Positions 1 through 7,858 are shown, numbered from the stretch's first letter. The stretch: DNA of 22,994 bases from Planctomycetaceae bacterium (GCA_002685655.1 NYXM01000075.1:1-22994), one strand, 5' to 3'. Numbers and translations: made by a program. Notes: generated by a model from the sequence alone, not told the origin.

Positions 1-282
1 CTTGCGAGCAAGCTAAACACGTACTCGGGAGAGATGACTGGATCTAAACTTGAGAAGCGAGATAGATTTGAATGCTGCACGACCTCCAAGGTGACAGGAT
101 GTGAAAACCGTTGCAAACCAGCCACTAAAATCCCTGAAGGACTCACAACCCGAGGGCTCATCTGTTCTTGTCTTTCTGGTACACGATGAGACGCTCGGGT
201 TGCGCGTCGCTTATTCACGGCCTCCAAGCTGCACTTGCTGAATTGCTCTCACACAGACGGTCTGCACTCTGGATCATTCGAA
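1..282. other. Left-edge stretch without an assignable gene
   Basis: This stretch lies 3' of the glutamine amidotransferase gene. Two frames stay open to the window edge. On the plus strand bases 1-189 read without a stop. On the minus strand an ATG at 161 opens a frame that runs off the left edge (53 codons, starting MSPRVVSPSG). Neither translation resembles a family I know. Both have a third-position G+C of about 46-47 percent by my hand count, lower than I would expect for genes here, so neither is called. The only clear structure is the hairpin at 146-202. Confidence 0.4.
146..202. repeat. Two-part inverted repeat / hairpin
   Basis: CAACCCGAG (146-154) pairs perfectly with CTCGGGTTG (194-202). 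Inside it, CTCAT (157-161) pairs with ATGAG (186-190). A small internal bulge (GG against ACG) separates the two stems, and the loop is about 24 bases. There is no T tract, so it is not a standard rho-independent terminator. It lies about 80 bases beyond the stop of the glutamine amidotransferase gene and could be a 3' mRNA structure or part of an interspersed repeat. Confidence 0.55.
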
Positions 283-1014
283 TCACGCGAACATGTGAGC
301 GATGAATCGACTGAGCAAGCTGTCAGTTTCTGGAGTCTCAATGCAGTGCCGGTTGGCAAACTCGTCGAATCCCACGCCCAAGATCCGTTTCGGGTATTCG
401 GGGTAGGCCACGACGCGCTGGAGCAACGCTTCGCGGTTTAATTCTGGGTGAAACTGTGTGCAGTAGATCGGCTTACCCTGAAAACGGAACGCCTGATTGG
501 CAACTCGCTGGGACGACGCCAACAGGGTCGCATCGGCAGGCAGATCGACCACAATGTCCTGGTGCCCCATCTGCGCGAGAAAACGGCTCGGCAACCCGCC
601 AAACAGCGGATCTTCTTTTCCGGCCGCTGTCAGCATGATTTCGACGGAACCAACTTCCGCGCGGGCAAGGTCTGTGACCACGACGCCCCCCATTGCACGT
701 GCCATGGCCTGAAATCCCCAGCATGACGCGAACGTCGGCTTGCCCAACGAGTACAACTCGCCCATCGCTTCCAACCCCGCAGCCAACCACGGCCCACCCT
801 CGGCCACAGAATAGGCACCGCTTCCGCCGAGCAGAACGGCATCAACCGAATTCAACTCATGAATCGAAGGAGCCCCGGAGATCAAATCAAAGACACGAAT
901 CTGATCGGCGTCGCAGCGCAAACAACGGGCAAAGCAGGCGACTTCTTGGTCGCGCATTGGGTCATCGCCATCGCGCATTTGAAGCAGCAGATAACGGAGT
1001 TTCTTATTGGGCAT
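283..1014 (-). CDS. Class I glutamine amidotransferase (GMP synthase GATase-like)
   Basis: A 243-residue protein of the triad-type glutamine amidotransferase fold, cytoplasmic and expected to hydrolyse glutamine to ammonia and glutamate. The nucleophile Cys98 sits in the elbow FASCWGFQA. The His/Glu pair is H189 and E191 in TQFHPEL. An early glycine turn (LLGGSGAYSV, about 61-70) shapes the oxyanion region. There is no synthetase domain, so this is not GuaA or another complete amidotransferase. Free-standing members resemble GuaA N-domains, and some act on gamma-glutamyl compounds. The ATG at 1014 lies 24 bases beyond the bioA stop on the same strand, so the two are probably cotranscribed. 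The true substrate cannot be read from the sequence. The family call is firm and the role is open. Confidence 0.85.
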   Translation of the reverse strand: MPNKKLRYLLLQMRDGDDPMRDQEVACFARCLRCDADQIRVFDLISGAPSIHELNSVDAVLLGGSGAYSVAEGGPWLAAGLEAMGELYSLGKPTFASCWGFQAMARAMGGVVVTDLARAEVGSVEIMLTAAGKEDPLFGGLPSRFLAQMGHQDIVVDLPADATLLASSQRVANQAFRFQGKPIYCTQFHPELNREALLQRVVAYPEYPKRILGVGFDEFANRHCIETPETDSLLSRFIAHMFA

Positions 1015-1038
1015 GGCAATGGTAGACGGTCTGAATCC

Positions 1039-2388
1039 TCATGGGCAAACGTGTTGGATTCCTGCTTCGACAGCCAAACAGATTCGAGCGAGTTCATCGT
1101 GTGTTATGGATAGCGGTGGCATGATGACGACGACATCGCCAAGCGGCCGGACCCACACACCTTCGTCGAGTGCAAAATCGCAAACAAGCTTGCCGCGTTG
1201 TTGCGTCCAAGGAAACGGTGACTTCCGGGCGCGGTCTTGTACAAGTTCGATTCCCACGATCATTCCGCACTGCCGAACATCCCCCACGTGCGCATGCTGG
1301 GCAATCCGATCCAAATGTTCGGTCAACTGGTCGATCTTGGAGGTCAGTGTGTCCAAGACAGCATCATCATGAAACAGATCCAACGACGCCAGACCAACGG
1401 CCGCCGCAAGCGGATTTCCTCCGTACGTGTGCCCGTGACATAGCGTCCTGGAATCGGCGTGTGTGCCCAAAAAGGCATTCCAGATTTCCGTGGTTGCCAA
1501 CGTCGCGGCAAGCGGGAGATAGCCACCGCTGATCCCCTTACCCAAACAGAGCAAATCGGGCGCGACGTCCTCTTGCTCGCAGGCGAACATCGTGCCGGTT
1601 CGCCCAAAGCCGACTGCGACTTCGTCGGCAATCATCAGCACTTCGTACCTACGGGTTAGACGTCGTACACCTGCGAGGAATCCAGGTGGATGTTTTACCA
1701 TCCCGGCCGCGGCCTGCATCAAGGGCTCAATAATTAGCGCGGCAACTCGATCCGCGTGCTGATCGAGCACATTTTCCAGCTCGTGCAAATAGTCAGCGCA
1801 AGCCGTTTCAGACGCGCTCCCGTCCGGCAAGCGATAACAGTCGGGAGTTGGCATCCGAATCACCTCGAACAGAAGCGGCCTAAACAGCTCGTGGAACCTC
1901 GCGACACCGCCAACGCTAACGCTTCCCAGTGTATCGCCATGGTAGGCGTTGCTAAACGCGAGGTATTTGGTCTTTTCCCCGCGTGGGTTGTCGCGCTGAC
2001 GCCAGTATTGAAACGCCATTTTCAGCGCGACTTCTACGGCCGAAGAACCATCGGAACTAAAGAACACGTGTTCAAGCCCAACAGGTGTGATGTCGACAAG
2101 GCGCTTGGCCAGCCGAATGGTGGTCGGATTCGACATCCCCAACGAGGTAACGTGTGCGACCCGTTGCAGCTGTTCCTGTAGGGCGGCATCAAGACGCGGT
2201 TGCCTGTGCCCGTGGACATTGCACCACAGACTGCTGACGCCGTCTAGATATTCGCGGCCCTCCACATCAATCAACGTACAGCCGTCGGCGCGCTCAATCA
2301 GAAACGGCTGGTATTCGGCCATCTGCGTGAACGCGTGCCAGACGTGCTCTCGATCCCAACGCCGTAACAGTTCAGAATCTGAAGCCAT
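1039..2388 (-). CDS. bioA: Adenosylmethionine-8-amino-7-oxononanoate aminotransferase
   Basis: A 449-residue class III (fold type I) PLP aminotransferase. BioA converts 7-keto-8-aminopelargonate to 7,8-diaminopelargonate in biotin synthesis, using SAM as amino donor. The PLP lysine is K284 in LCLGKGISGGYLPLAAT. The aspartate that contacts the pyridine nitrogen is D255 in LMIADEVAVGFGRTG. The N-terminal segment has the BioA-type DREHVWHAFTQMAEY start and a VSSLWCNVHGH motif near residues 51-61, which separates it from ornithine and GABA aminotransferases. Length matches the family. The ATG at 2388 is clear. No other biotin gene is visible here, so the pathway must be dispersed. Upstream lies a nested inverted repeat (2439-2534). 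Confidence 0.93.
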   Translation of the reverse strand: MASDSELLRRWDREHVWHAFTQMAEYQPFLIERADGCTLIDVEGREYLDGVSSLWCNVHGHRQPRLDAALQEQLQRVAHVTSLGMSNPTTIRLAKRLVDITPVGLEHVFFSSDGSSAVEVALKMAFQYWRQRDNPRGEKTKYLAFSNAYHGDTLGSVSVGGVARFHELFRPLLFEVIRMPTPDCYRLPDGSASETACADYLHELENVLDQHADRVAALIIEPLMQAAAGMVKHPPGFLAGVRRLTRRYEVLMIADEVAVGFGRTGTMFACEQEDVAPDLLCLGKGISGGYLPLAATLATTEIWNAFLGTHADSRTLCHGHTYGGNPLAAAVGLASLDLFHDDAVLDTLTSKIDQLTEHLDRIAQHAHVGDVRQCGMIVGIELVQDRARKSPFPWTQQRGKLVCDFALDEGVWVRPLGDVVVIMPPLSITHDELARICLAVEAGIQHVCP

Positions 2389-2438
2389 GGTCTAGGATCG
2401 GCATACTGGAAGAGGAAAAGGGGCGGCCAGCATTCAGT

Positions 2439-2534
2439 ACTGGCGTATCAATCATAGTCGCTGTTCGCTCCGCGAGCTTAGCATGATGTTCGCGGAGTCC
2501 CGGCGTAATGTTCGCGGAGCGACGGTACGCCAGT
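2439..2534. repeat. Nested inverted repeat element, about 96 bases
   Basis: ACTGGCGTA (2439-2447) pairs with TACGCCAGT (2526-2534). Inside, GTCGC (2457-2461) pairs with GCGAC (2519-2523), and CGCTCCGCGA (2466-2475) pairs with TCGCGGAGCG (2512-2521). The two inner matches overlap, so they are alternatives in part. The sequence ATGTTCGCGGAG also occurs as a direct repeat at 2486-2497 and 2508-2519, 22 bases apart. It fills the centre of the gap between bioA and the SAM-hydrolase C-domain gene. It looks like a small palindromic interspersed element of the REP/MITE kind. It might also act as a transcription barrier. Confidence 0.6.
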
Positions 2535-2588
2535 TGTTGATTTGTCGGTCCTTAGCCGCGACCGGGACAAGATCCGACACGTGGCACG

Positions 2589-2876
2589 CTACCAGCACAC
2601 CTCGACTTTTTGGCCGGTCGAAACTCCCAACATGATCCGCGCATTATCGCCAACGACTTCCACCTCCAGGCAATTGCTCTCGCCGATTAGGGCAATCAGC
2701 GTCATCGCCGGCTGTTCGTGATCAACCTGAAAAATACCGTTCGTCTCGTGATCGTTGCAACGCACCAAAACACGTTCGTCGCGCGGTGCCCCCGCCAGCT
2801 GATCCGCCGTGATGTCGGTTACCAAGTTACCCGACTCAGAGATCGAGTTAACAATTCCAACGATTCGTACTGGCAC
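2589..2876 (-). CDS. Stand-alone C-terminal domain of the SAM hydrolase (SAM hydroxide adenosyltransferase) family
   Basis: A 95-residue protein that aligns by eye over its whole length with the C-terminal domain (about residues 173-262) of the full SAM hydrolase encoded just upstream. Both begin with a Val-rich strand, then a Ser-x-Gly-Asn-Leu segment (ESGNLVTD here, SFGNLATN there). Both end with a Glu-Val/Ile, Val-Val-Gly/Asn, Leu-Gly-Val pattern and a final Trp (VGDNARIMLGVSTGQKVEVCW-like). The catalytic N-domain (TDFG and the Asp/Arg/His set) is completely absent. The GTG start at 2876 is forced: a stop codon lies two codons upstream in frame. In known hydrolases this beta domain packs against the N-domain of a neighbour and lines the adenosine pocket. 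Here it might pair with the full enzyme or bind SAM or adenosine alone; that is inference. Confidence 0.75.
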   Translation of the reverse strand: MPVRIVGIVNSISESGNLVTDITADQLAGAPRDERVLVRCNDHETNGIFQVDHEQPAMTLIALIGESNCLEVEVVGDNARIMLGVSTGQKVEVCW

Positions 2877-3012
2877 GAGGAGTCATTCTCACATTGGTGA
2901 CATGGATTTCACGAATTTGCCAAGGACTGGCAGATCAAAAATTTTCGCAGTTCGTCTTGAGAACCGAACAACGATCATACGACAGCAACAGCAGGCCGAT
3001 TTCAAGCCGATC

Positions 3013-3041
3013 ATTTTAAAGACTGGCGGCCAGAAAACCAA
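3013..3041 (-). promoter_or_regulatory. Possible promoter for the SAM-hydrolase C-domain gene
   Basis: On the minus strand TTGGTT (3041-3036) and TAAAAT (3018-3013) are separated by 17 bases. An odd palindrome CTGGCGGCCAG (3023-3033) lies between the two boxes, where an operator could sit. The -10 box is good (5 of 6) and the -35 box poor (3 of 6). Confidence 0.3.
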
Positions 3042-3122
3042 GACAGCTTACCAACTCGTGGCTCGACGCAGCCCTATTGCTCAATACCGAACGCCATTCC
3101 GAATGAAAGTCGGTTGATCAAG

Positions 3123-3911
3123 CTACCATTGGAGAGTGATTTGGCTGCCGGGCACCACACCCAGTTGTCTACTCGCGTTCCCGTTGACAACCGCGATTTC
3201 AATTCGTCTGCTGGAGCTGACCAATGAGACCACCTGGTCGGCAGGCCGCTGGGCATACGTTGCGACGAAAGGCACTACTTGCTCTGCGTGACCGTCAATC
3301 TGCAGGGTCAACTCGGAGACGGATCGCGGCAGCATGTCGCGATCTAGATTGGTTGCCAGATTGCCGAACGAATCGACCGTCAGGACCGTTCCCTCGGCCC
3401 TATTTGTAGTAACCACGGCGTCGGGGACATCCAGTTGCTGAACGACCGGCTGGCTAGGGCCGAATCTCGCAAACTCGATACCTCGCGCAAGATGCGCCGC
3501 AACTGGCGCCATGATATCTCGACCGTGAAACGTGTGTGAAATCGACTGATTCCAGAACTCGCAAGCCTCCACTCGAACAATTCGCGATGGCGGCGTGCGA
3601 CGCGCCACAAGCCCCAAAAGTCCGTTGTCTGGTGCCACGAAGAAATGACCGTCAATCTCCGCCAATGCGATCGCACGGTTGGTACCGACTCCGGGATCGA
3701 CCACTGCAATGTGAATCGTTCCGGGCGGAAAATGATGATAGACATCAACAAGGGCCACGGCACCCGCGAGGATTTGCTGGTGCGGAACTGCGTGCGTGAC
3801 ATCTACAAGTTCGACATCGCTATGGATCGCAAGAATCACGCCCTTCATTTGTGCCACGTAAGGGCTGCTTGGACCGAAGTCGGTGGTCAGCGTGATGACC
3901 GAACGGGGCAT
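3123..3911 (-). CDS. SAM hydrolase / SAM hydroxide adenosyltransferase (DUF62 family)
   Basis: A 262-residue protein of the fluorinase/chlorinase/SAM hydrolase family, which splits S-adenosylmethionine into adenosine and methionine using hydroxide or a halide. Visible motifs are TDFG at 10-13, HIAVVDPGVGTNR at 67-79 (D72 and R79), PDNG at 94-97 and FHGRDIMAP at 128-136 (H129). These correspond to the Asp/Arg/His set described for archaeal hydroxide-using members. The C-terminal beta domain starts near residue 173, with SFGNLATN at 181-188. Halogenases carry an extra loop after the N-domain that I do not see, so hydrolase is the better call. The gene begins 16 bases beyond the gatB stop and is probably in the same transcript. 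The physiological role of this family is poorly settled. Confidence 0.88.
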   Translation of the reverse strand: MPRSVITLTTDFGPSSPYVAQMKGVILAIHSDVELVDVTHAVPHQQILAGAVALVDVYHHFPPGTIHIAVVDPGVGTNRAIALAEIDGHFFVAPDNGLLGLVARRTPPSRIVRVEACEFWNQSISHTFHGRDIMAPVAAHLARGIEFARFGPSQPVVQQLDVPDAVVTTNRAEGTVLTVDSFGNLATNLDRDMLPRSVSELTLQIDGHAEQVVPFVATYAQRPADQVVSLVSSSRRIEIAVVNGNASRQLGVVPGSQITLQW

Positions 3912-3927
3912 GCGGCGATTCGCTGTA

Positions 3928-5406
3928 TTACATTTTTTTGACGAGTTGGATGCAGATCGATTTGATCTGCGCCGGATTCACATTGGGGTTCTTCTTTTTG
4001 GCTTGCCCAATCAATGCACCGACCGCTTTCATCTTGCCCTCTCTCAGATCGGCGACGACGGCTGGGTTCGCTTCGAGCAGTTCTTGACACAGCGATTCCA
4101 GATCCGAGGTGTCCACTTTTTCAATACCCAACGCAACCATGGCATCCGCGGCGGACACTTGCGAGTCGATCATCTCTTGCAGCACATCCTTGGCTCGCGT
4201 GTTGTCGATGTCGCCCGCCCCGATCGACTTTAGCAATTCGCCCAATGCAGATGCCGCAACTGGGAACTGTTCAATCGTCTTGCCCATTTCGTTCAATAAC
4301 CGCAAGACGTCTTGTTGGACCCAATTGCTGGCCCGTTTGCCGTCACCGCCCGCGGCGGCCAAAGCCTCGAAGTAGTCAACCAGCGGTCGGCCCTGATTGA
4401 CCAGCACGTGGGCATCGTAGTCGTCGATCCCATGCTTCTTCACCAACGACACGCGCAGCGCGGCAGGCAGCTCACCCAACTGACCACGTACGGCTTCGAC
4501 TTCGCCGGCGGTCGCTGTCACCGGTAGGAGATCGGGATCGGGAAAATATCGATAGTCACTGGACTCTTCTTTTTGGCGCTGAATCCGTGTGACCTGCATT
4601 TGATCATCCCAACCACGGGTGGTCTTGTGACCGCCGGGATTCCCCAGTTCGACCGGGTTGGAATGCCAGGATTCTATCTGGCGACCCGCTTCGAACATCA
4701 ACGCTCGCTCAACGGCGCGAAAACTGTTCATGTTCTTTACTTCCACGATCGGTGTGGCGGCAGTGCGGTCACCAATCGGGATATGCAGATTGATGTTGGC
4801 ATCGACGCGCAAGCTGCCTTCCTGCATGTTGCAGTCCGACACGCCCAAATAGGTCAGCAACAGTTTCAATTCCGTCAGGTACGCCCTTGCTTCTTGAGCA
4901 GAGCGGAGATCGGGATCGCTCACGATTTCCAACAACGGCGTGCCTGTCCGGTTGAGGTCGATTCGGCTATCAGATTTCCCCATCGCTTCATCGTGCATGC
5001 TCTTGCCGGCATCGTCTTCCAAGTGAGCACGGGTGATACCAATCTTCTTGGTTTCAAATGCGCCTTTCGGATCTGAGATCTCCAACCAGCCATGCTCGGA
5101 CATAGGCAAGTCGAACTGGCTAATTTGATAGCCTTTGGGGAGATCGGGATAGAAGTACTGCTTGCGATCCCACTTGGTGAATTCAGGAATCTGGCAATTC
5201 AACGCCACTGCGGTCTTGAGCCCCAAGGAGTACGCCGCACGATTCATCACCGGCAAACTCCCCGGCATCCCGATACAAACGGGACATGTCTGCGTATTCG
5301 GTTCCGCACCGAAGTTCGTGCTGCAGCGGCAAAACAGTTTGGTGCCGGTTTGCAGCTGAACGTGGACTTCAAGTCCGATGATCGTTTCGTACGCCGTGTT
5401 CGTCAT
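3928..5406 (-). CDS. gatB: Asp/Glu-tRNA amidotransferase subunit B
   Basis: A 492-residue subunit of the GatCAB transamidosome. GatB activates Glu on Glu-tRNA(Gln) (or Asp on Asp-tRNA(Asn)) with ATP and uses ammonia from GatA to make the amide. The N-terminal cradle has the family start ETIIGLEVHVQL and four zinc-type cysteines, C26, C28, C41 and C44, in FCRCSTNFGA...CPVCIGMPG. Further family motifs are YFYPDLPKGYQISQ and GTPLLEIVSDPD. The last 145 or so residues form the helical plus YqeY tail that binds tRNA, ending in NPNVNPAQIKSICI. Length is normal. The ATG at 5406 is 58 bases beyond the gatA stop. Confidence 0.97.
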   Translation of the reverse strand: MTNTAYETIIGLEVHVQLQTGTKLFCRCSTNFGAEPNTQTCPVCIGMPGSLPVMNRAAYSLGLKTAVALNCQIPEFTKWDRKQYFYPDLPKGYQISQFDLPMSEHGWLEISDPKGAFETKKIGITRAHLEDDAGKSMHDEAMGKSDSRIDLNRTGTPLLEIVSDPDLRSAQEARAYLTELKLLLTYLGVSDCNMQEGSLRVDANINLHIPIGDRTAATPIVEVKNMNSFRAVERALMFEAGRQIESWHSNPVELGNPGGHKTTRGWDDQMQVTRIQRQKEESSDYRYFPDPDLLPVTATAGEVEAVRGQLGELPAALRVSLVKKHGIDDYDAHVLVNQGRPLVDYFEALAAAGGDGKRASNWVQQDVLRLLNEMGKTIEQFPVAASALGELLKSIGAGDIDNTRAKDVLQEMIDSQVSAADAMVALGIEKVDTSDLESLCQELLEANPAVVADLREGKMKAVGALIGQAKKKNPNVNPAQIKSICIQLVKKM

Positions 5407-5464
5407 GATCTACAAATACGAGAGAGGCTGAAATCGTTGACTGGACACATTGTAGGGAATTCGT

Positions 5465-7006
5465 TCACGACATTTCGGGCCGTTTCGTATGCCAGTCCGT
5501 TGCTTGCTGGAACATCTGTGCGGCGCGCAAGAGGCGTTCTTCTTCAAACGGCGGCGCCTGCAATTGTAGCCCGATGGGCATTCCCTCCGACGTTGTCCCG
5601 CACGGAATTGAAATCCCTGCGATGCCCGCCAGGTTGGCACTGACCGTGTACAAGTCCTGCAAGTACATCGCCAGCGGATTGTCGGTCATTTCACCCAGAC
5701 CGAATGCGACCGTTGGCGCTGTTGGACCGACGATCAGGTCGACATCTTTGAAGGCATCGTCGTAGTCGTTTCGAATGAGCCGCCGCACTTTCAGCGCCTT
5801 CACGTAGTAGGCATCTTTGTAACCGGCGCTCAGAGCGTAAGCACCAAGCATGATGCGACGTTTGACCTCCGAGCCAAATCCTTCCGAACGAGACATGCGG
5901 TACATCCGCATCAGCGGGCTGTCGATATTATCGAGCTGTGTTTCATTCCCATCCGCTAACAACTGCTTTCGTTCGTCAGCCAATTCAGCCAGCATCGCGG
6001 CTTCGTCGGTGCGATAGCCATAATGCACACCGTCGTAGCGGGCCAGGTTACTGGACGCCTCACACGGAGCAATCACATAGTAGGTCGCGATTGCATACTT
6101 GCTATGTGGAAGCGAGATCTCGTGAACGCTTGCGCCGCGGGATTCGAATTCTTTGATCGCTCGCCGAACCGCAGTTTCAACCTGGTCATCCAAGCCAGGC
6201 CCAAAATGCTCGCGGACTATCCCCAGCCTGAGTCCGTCCAGTGGTTGGTTCACAGTCGCGCAGAAATCCGGCAGGTCGACGGGAGCCGAAGTTGAATCCA
6301 ACGGATCAAGGCCGGCGATGGTCTGCAACACCAGGGCAATGTCTTCGGCAGTGTTGGCCAACGGTCCGACCTGATCGAGGCTGCTGGCAAAGGCCACCAA
6401 TCCATAACGACTCACTCGGCCATACGTTGGTTTCAGGCCCGTTACACCACAGAAACCGGCTGGCTGACGAATCGACCCCCCCGTATCCGATCCAATCGAC
6501 AGCGGTGCCATTGACGCGGCGACACAAGCCGCCGAGCCACCACTGGAACCACCGGGCGTGCGCGACGTATCCCACGGGTTGGTCGTCGGGAAGAAAGCCG
6601 AATTCTCGGTCGAGCCGCCCATCGCAAACTCGTCCATGTTGGTCTTCCCGATCAAGACCGCGTCGGCGGCCCTCAAGCGCGCGATCACTGTGGCGTCATA
6701 GGGCGGCACGAATTTCGCGAGCATTTTCGATCCGCAAGAAGTCGCCCAGCCCTCCGTGCACAAAACGTCCTTCACAGCGACTGGCAAGCCGGCAAGCTCG
6801 CCGACCGGTTTTCCGCTTGCGCGACGCCGATCGACGGATGCTGCCTGCTCAAGCGCGCTCTCGGTTCCCACACTGAGAAACGACTGGATACGCGCATCAT
6901 GCTTGGCAATTTGATCGAGATATGCCTGCGTCACTTCAACAGCGGTGATCTCGCAGGAGTTGAGCAAACGCAGCAAGTCGATGGCGGACGAGTCAATTAG
7001 CGACAT
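5465..7006 (-). CDS. gatA: Asp/Glu-tRNA amidotransferase subunit A
   Basis: A 513-residue amidase-signature enzyme that hydrolyses glutamine and passes ammonia to GatB. The Ser-cisSer-Lys triad is intact: K79 in LPVAVKDVLCTEG, S154 in TPGGSSGGSAA and S178 in GSDTGGSIRQPA. Positions agree with those known for the Staphylococcus enzyme. The motif DQVGPLANTAEDIALVL and the C-terminal segment with SANLAGIAGISIPCG are GatA-typical and distinguish it from general amidases. It is a little longer than most GatA (about 485-490 residues). It sits between gatC and gatB; the 106-base spacer to gatC is longer than elsewhere in the block. Confidence 0.97.
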   Translation of the reverse strand: MSLIDSSAIDLLRLLNSCEITAVEVTQAYLDQIAKHDARIQSFLSVGTESALEQAASVDRRRASGKPVGELAGLPVAVKDVLCTEGWATSCGSKMLAKFVPPYDATVIARLRAADAVLIGKTNMDEFAMGGSTENSAFFPTTNPWDTSRTPGGSSGGSAACVAASMAPLSIGSDTGGSIRQPAGFCGVTGLKPTYGRVSRYGLVAFASSLDQVGPLANTAEDIALVLQTIAGLDPLDSTSAPVDLPDFCATVNQPLDGLRLGIVREHFGPGLDDQVETAVRRAIKEFESRGASVHEISLPHSKYAIATYYVIAPCEASSNLARYDGVHYGYRTDEAAMLAELADERKQLLADGNETQLDNIDSPLMRMYRMSRSEGFGSEVKRRIMLGAYALSAGYKDAYYVKALKVRRLIRNDYDDAFKDVDLIVGPTAPTVAFGLGEMTDNPLAMYLQDLYTVSANLAGIAGISIPCGTTSEGMPIGLQLQAPPFEEERLLRAAQMFQQATDWHTKRPEMS

Positions 7007-7112
7007 GATTCAACGGCCAGAGGTCGGGGTCAGGGGGTGAGGCGAGCGACCTGCAGCGGAGCGGAGGGACATTCGCCGACGTATAGCTCCGTCGCTGCTG
7101 GTCCGTGGTCCC

Positions 7113-7403
7113 TCAGTCTCCTAACACCGCAGGGACTAGATAGTATGCGTCGTCTCGTTTGGGTGCGTTGGCGAGCGCGGCGCCCCGCGGCAAGCTCGCG
7201 CGCAGCACGTCGTCGGCAAAGACGTTGGTCAGGTCCGCCGCGTGCGCCATCGGCTGGACGTCGCTGGTGTCAAGCTCTTCAAGTTGCTGGACGTAATGAA
7301 GGACGTGGTCCATTTGCCTTGTCATTGTTGCCAACTCTTCATCCGTCAGTTTGAGACGGGCAAGCAAAGAGACCTTTTCGACATCGGCCTTGCTGAGACT
7401 CAT
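7113..7403 (-). CDS. gatC: Asp/Glu-tRNA amidotransferase subunit C
   Basis: A 96-residue protein of normal GatC length. It begins with the helix VEKVSLLARLKLTDEEL and continues with the extended strap that wraps around the GatA-GatB interface, including LDTSDVQPMAHA and the Arg/Asp-rich end PKRDDAYYLVP. GatC holds the complex together and has no catalytic residues. Its ATG overlaps the rpmB stop by four bases (ATGA), a classical translational-coupling arrangement, so GatC production is tied to ribosomal protein L28. Confidence 0.95.
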   Translation of the reverse strand: MSLSKADVEKVSLLARLKLTDEELATMTRQMDHVLHYVQQLEELDTSDVQPMAHAADLTNVFADDVLRASLPRGAALANAPKRDDAYYLVPAVLGD

Positions 7404-7684
7404 TTGGCGGCTTTCGCCTTCGCTTCACTGGGAACTCGGAACGGCTTACTACGCACCGCTTTCTTTACTGCACCACTCCGAAGACAGCTCACGCAGACGC
7501 GCATCGTCTTGTTCGTACCGTCGGCGGTCGTTACATGAACGCGCTGCAGATTCGGCTTGAACTTGCGACGCGAGATTCCTGTGATTTTTGTACCCACACC
7601 GCCGAGGTATTTCGCCTTACCACGAAGCTCGACTGAATTCCCCATTTGCGTCCGTTTGCTACAAACCTCGCACACGCGTGCCAT
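7400..7684 (-). CDS. rpmB: 50S ribosomal protein L28 (bL28), zinc-binding form
   Basis: A 94-residue large-subunit ribosomal protein. The N-terminal part has the L28 pattern VCEVCSKRTQMGN, followed by KFKPNLQRVHV. Two CxxC pairs (C5/C8 and C64/C67) mark the zinc-binding version; bacteria that also use a zinc-free paralog change between them under zinc limitation. The C-terminal tail past residue 75 is basic and Ala/Lys rich and makes the protein longer than many L28 proteins. It is the first gene of the rpmB-gatC-gatA-gatB-SAM hydrolase series, with a candidate promoter at 7752-7779. Confidence 0.96.
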   Translation of the reverse strand: MARVCEVCSKRTQMGNSVELRGKAKYLGGVGTKITGISRRKFKPNLQRVHVTTADGTNKTMRVCVSCLRSGAVKKAVRSKPFRVPSEAKAKAAK

Positions 7685-7751
7685 GCCTAATTCCTTCGTT
7701 TAAGTGATTACCGCCGAGCAGCTTACCGTGATTCGCAATTTTGAAACCCGC

Positions 7752-7779
7752 AGTATAACTGCTTTGTGCGTGCCCGCAA
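7752..7779 (-). promoter_or_regulatory. Candidate sigma70-type promoter for rpmB-gatCAB
   Basis: On the minus strand TTGCGG (7779-7774) and TATACT (7757-7752) are separated by 16 bases, about 70 bases before the rpmB ATG. The -10 box matches 5 of 6 and the -35 box only 3 of 6. Confidence 0.4.
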
Positions 7780-7858
7780 CCGCAGCTGACCGCTCGCTCC
7801 ACGGACACGGACTTCCCAGTCACCAAGTTCGCAGAGATGCTGTGAAATCTATTGTGGA

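Noticed and set aside
1..161. Minus-strand frame from the ATG at 161 running off the left edge
   Set aside because: The frame is open but only 53 codons are visible, it has a third-position G+C near 46 percent, no family resemblance, and its start falls in the arm of a hairpin. It could be a real gene start; more sequence to the left would decide.
1..189. Plus-strand frame open from the left edge to a stop at 189
   Set aside because: 63 codons with low-complexity, Cys/Thr/Ser-rich translation and no recognisable motif; as likely to be chance as the tail of a gene.
7040..7110. Imperfect hairpins (CAGCGGAGC with GCTCCGTCGCTG; CGACG with CGTCG) between gatC and gatA
   Set aside because: The arms are short and G+C-rich with mismatches, competing with one another. 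Not enough to call a regulatory element.
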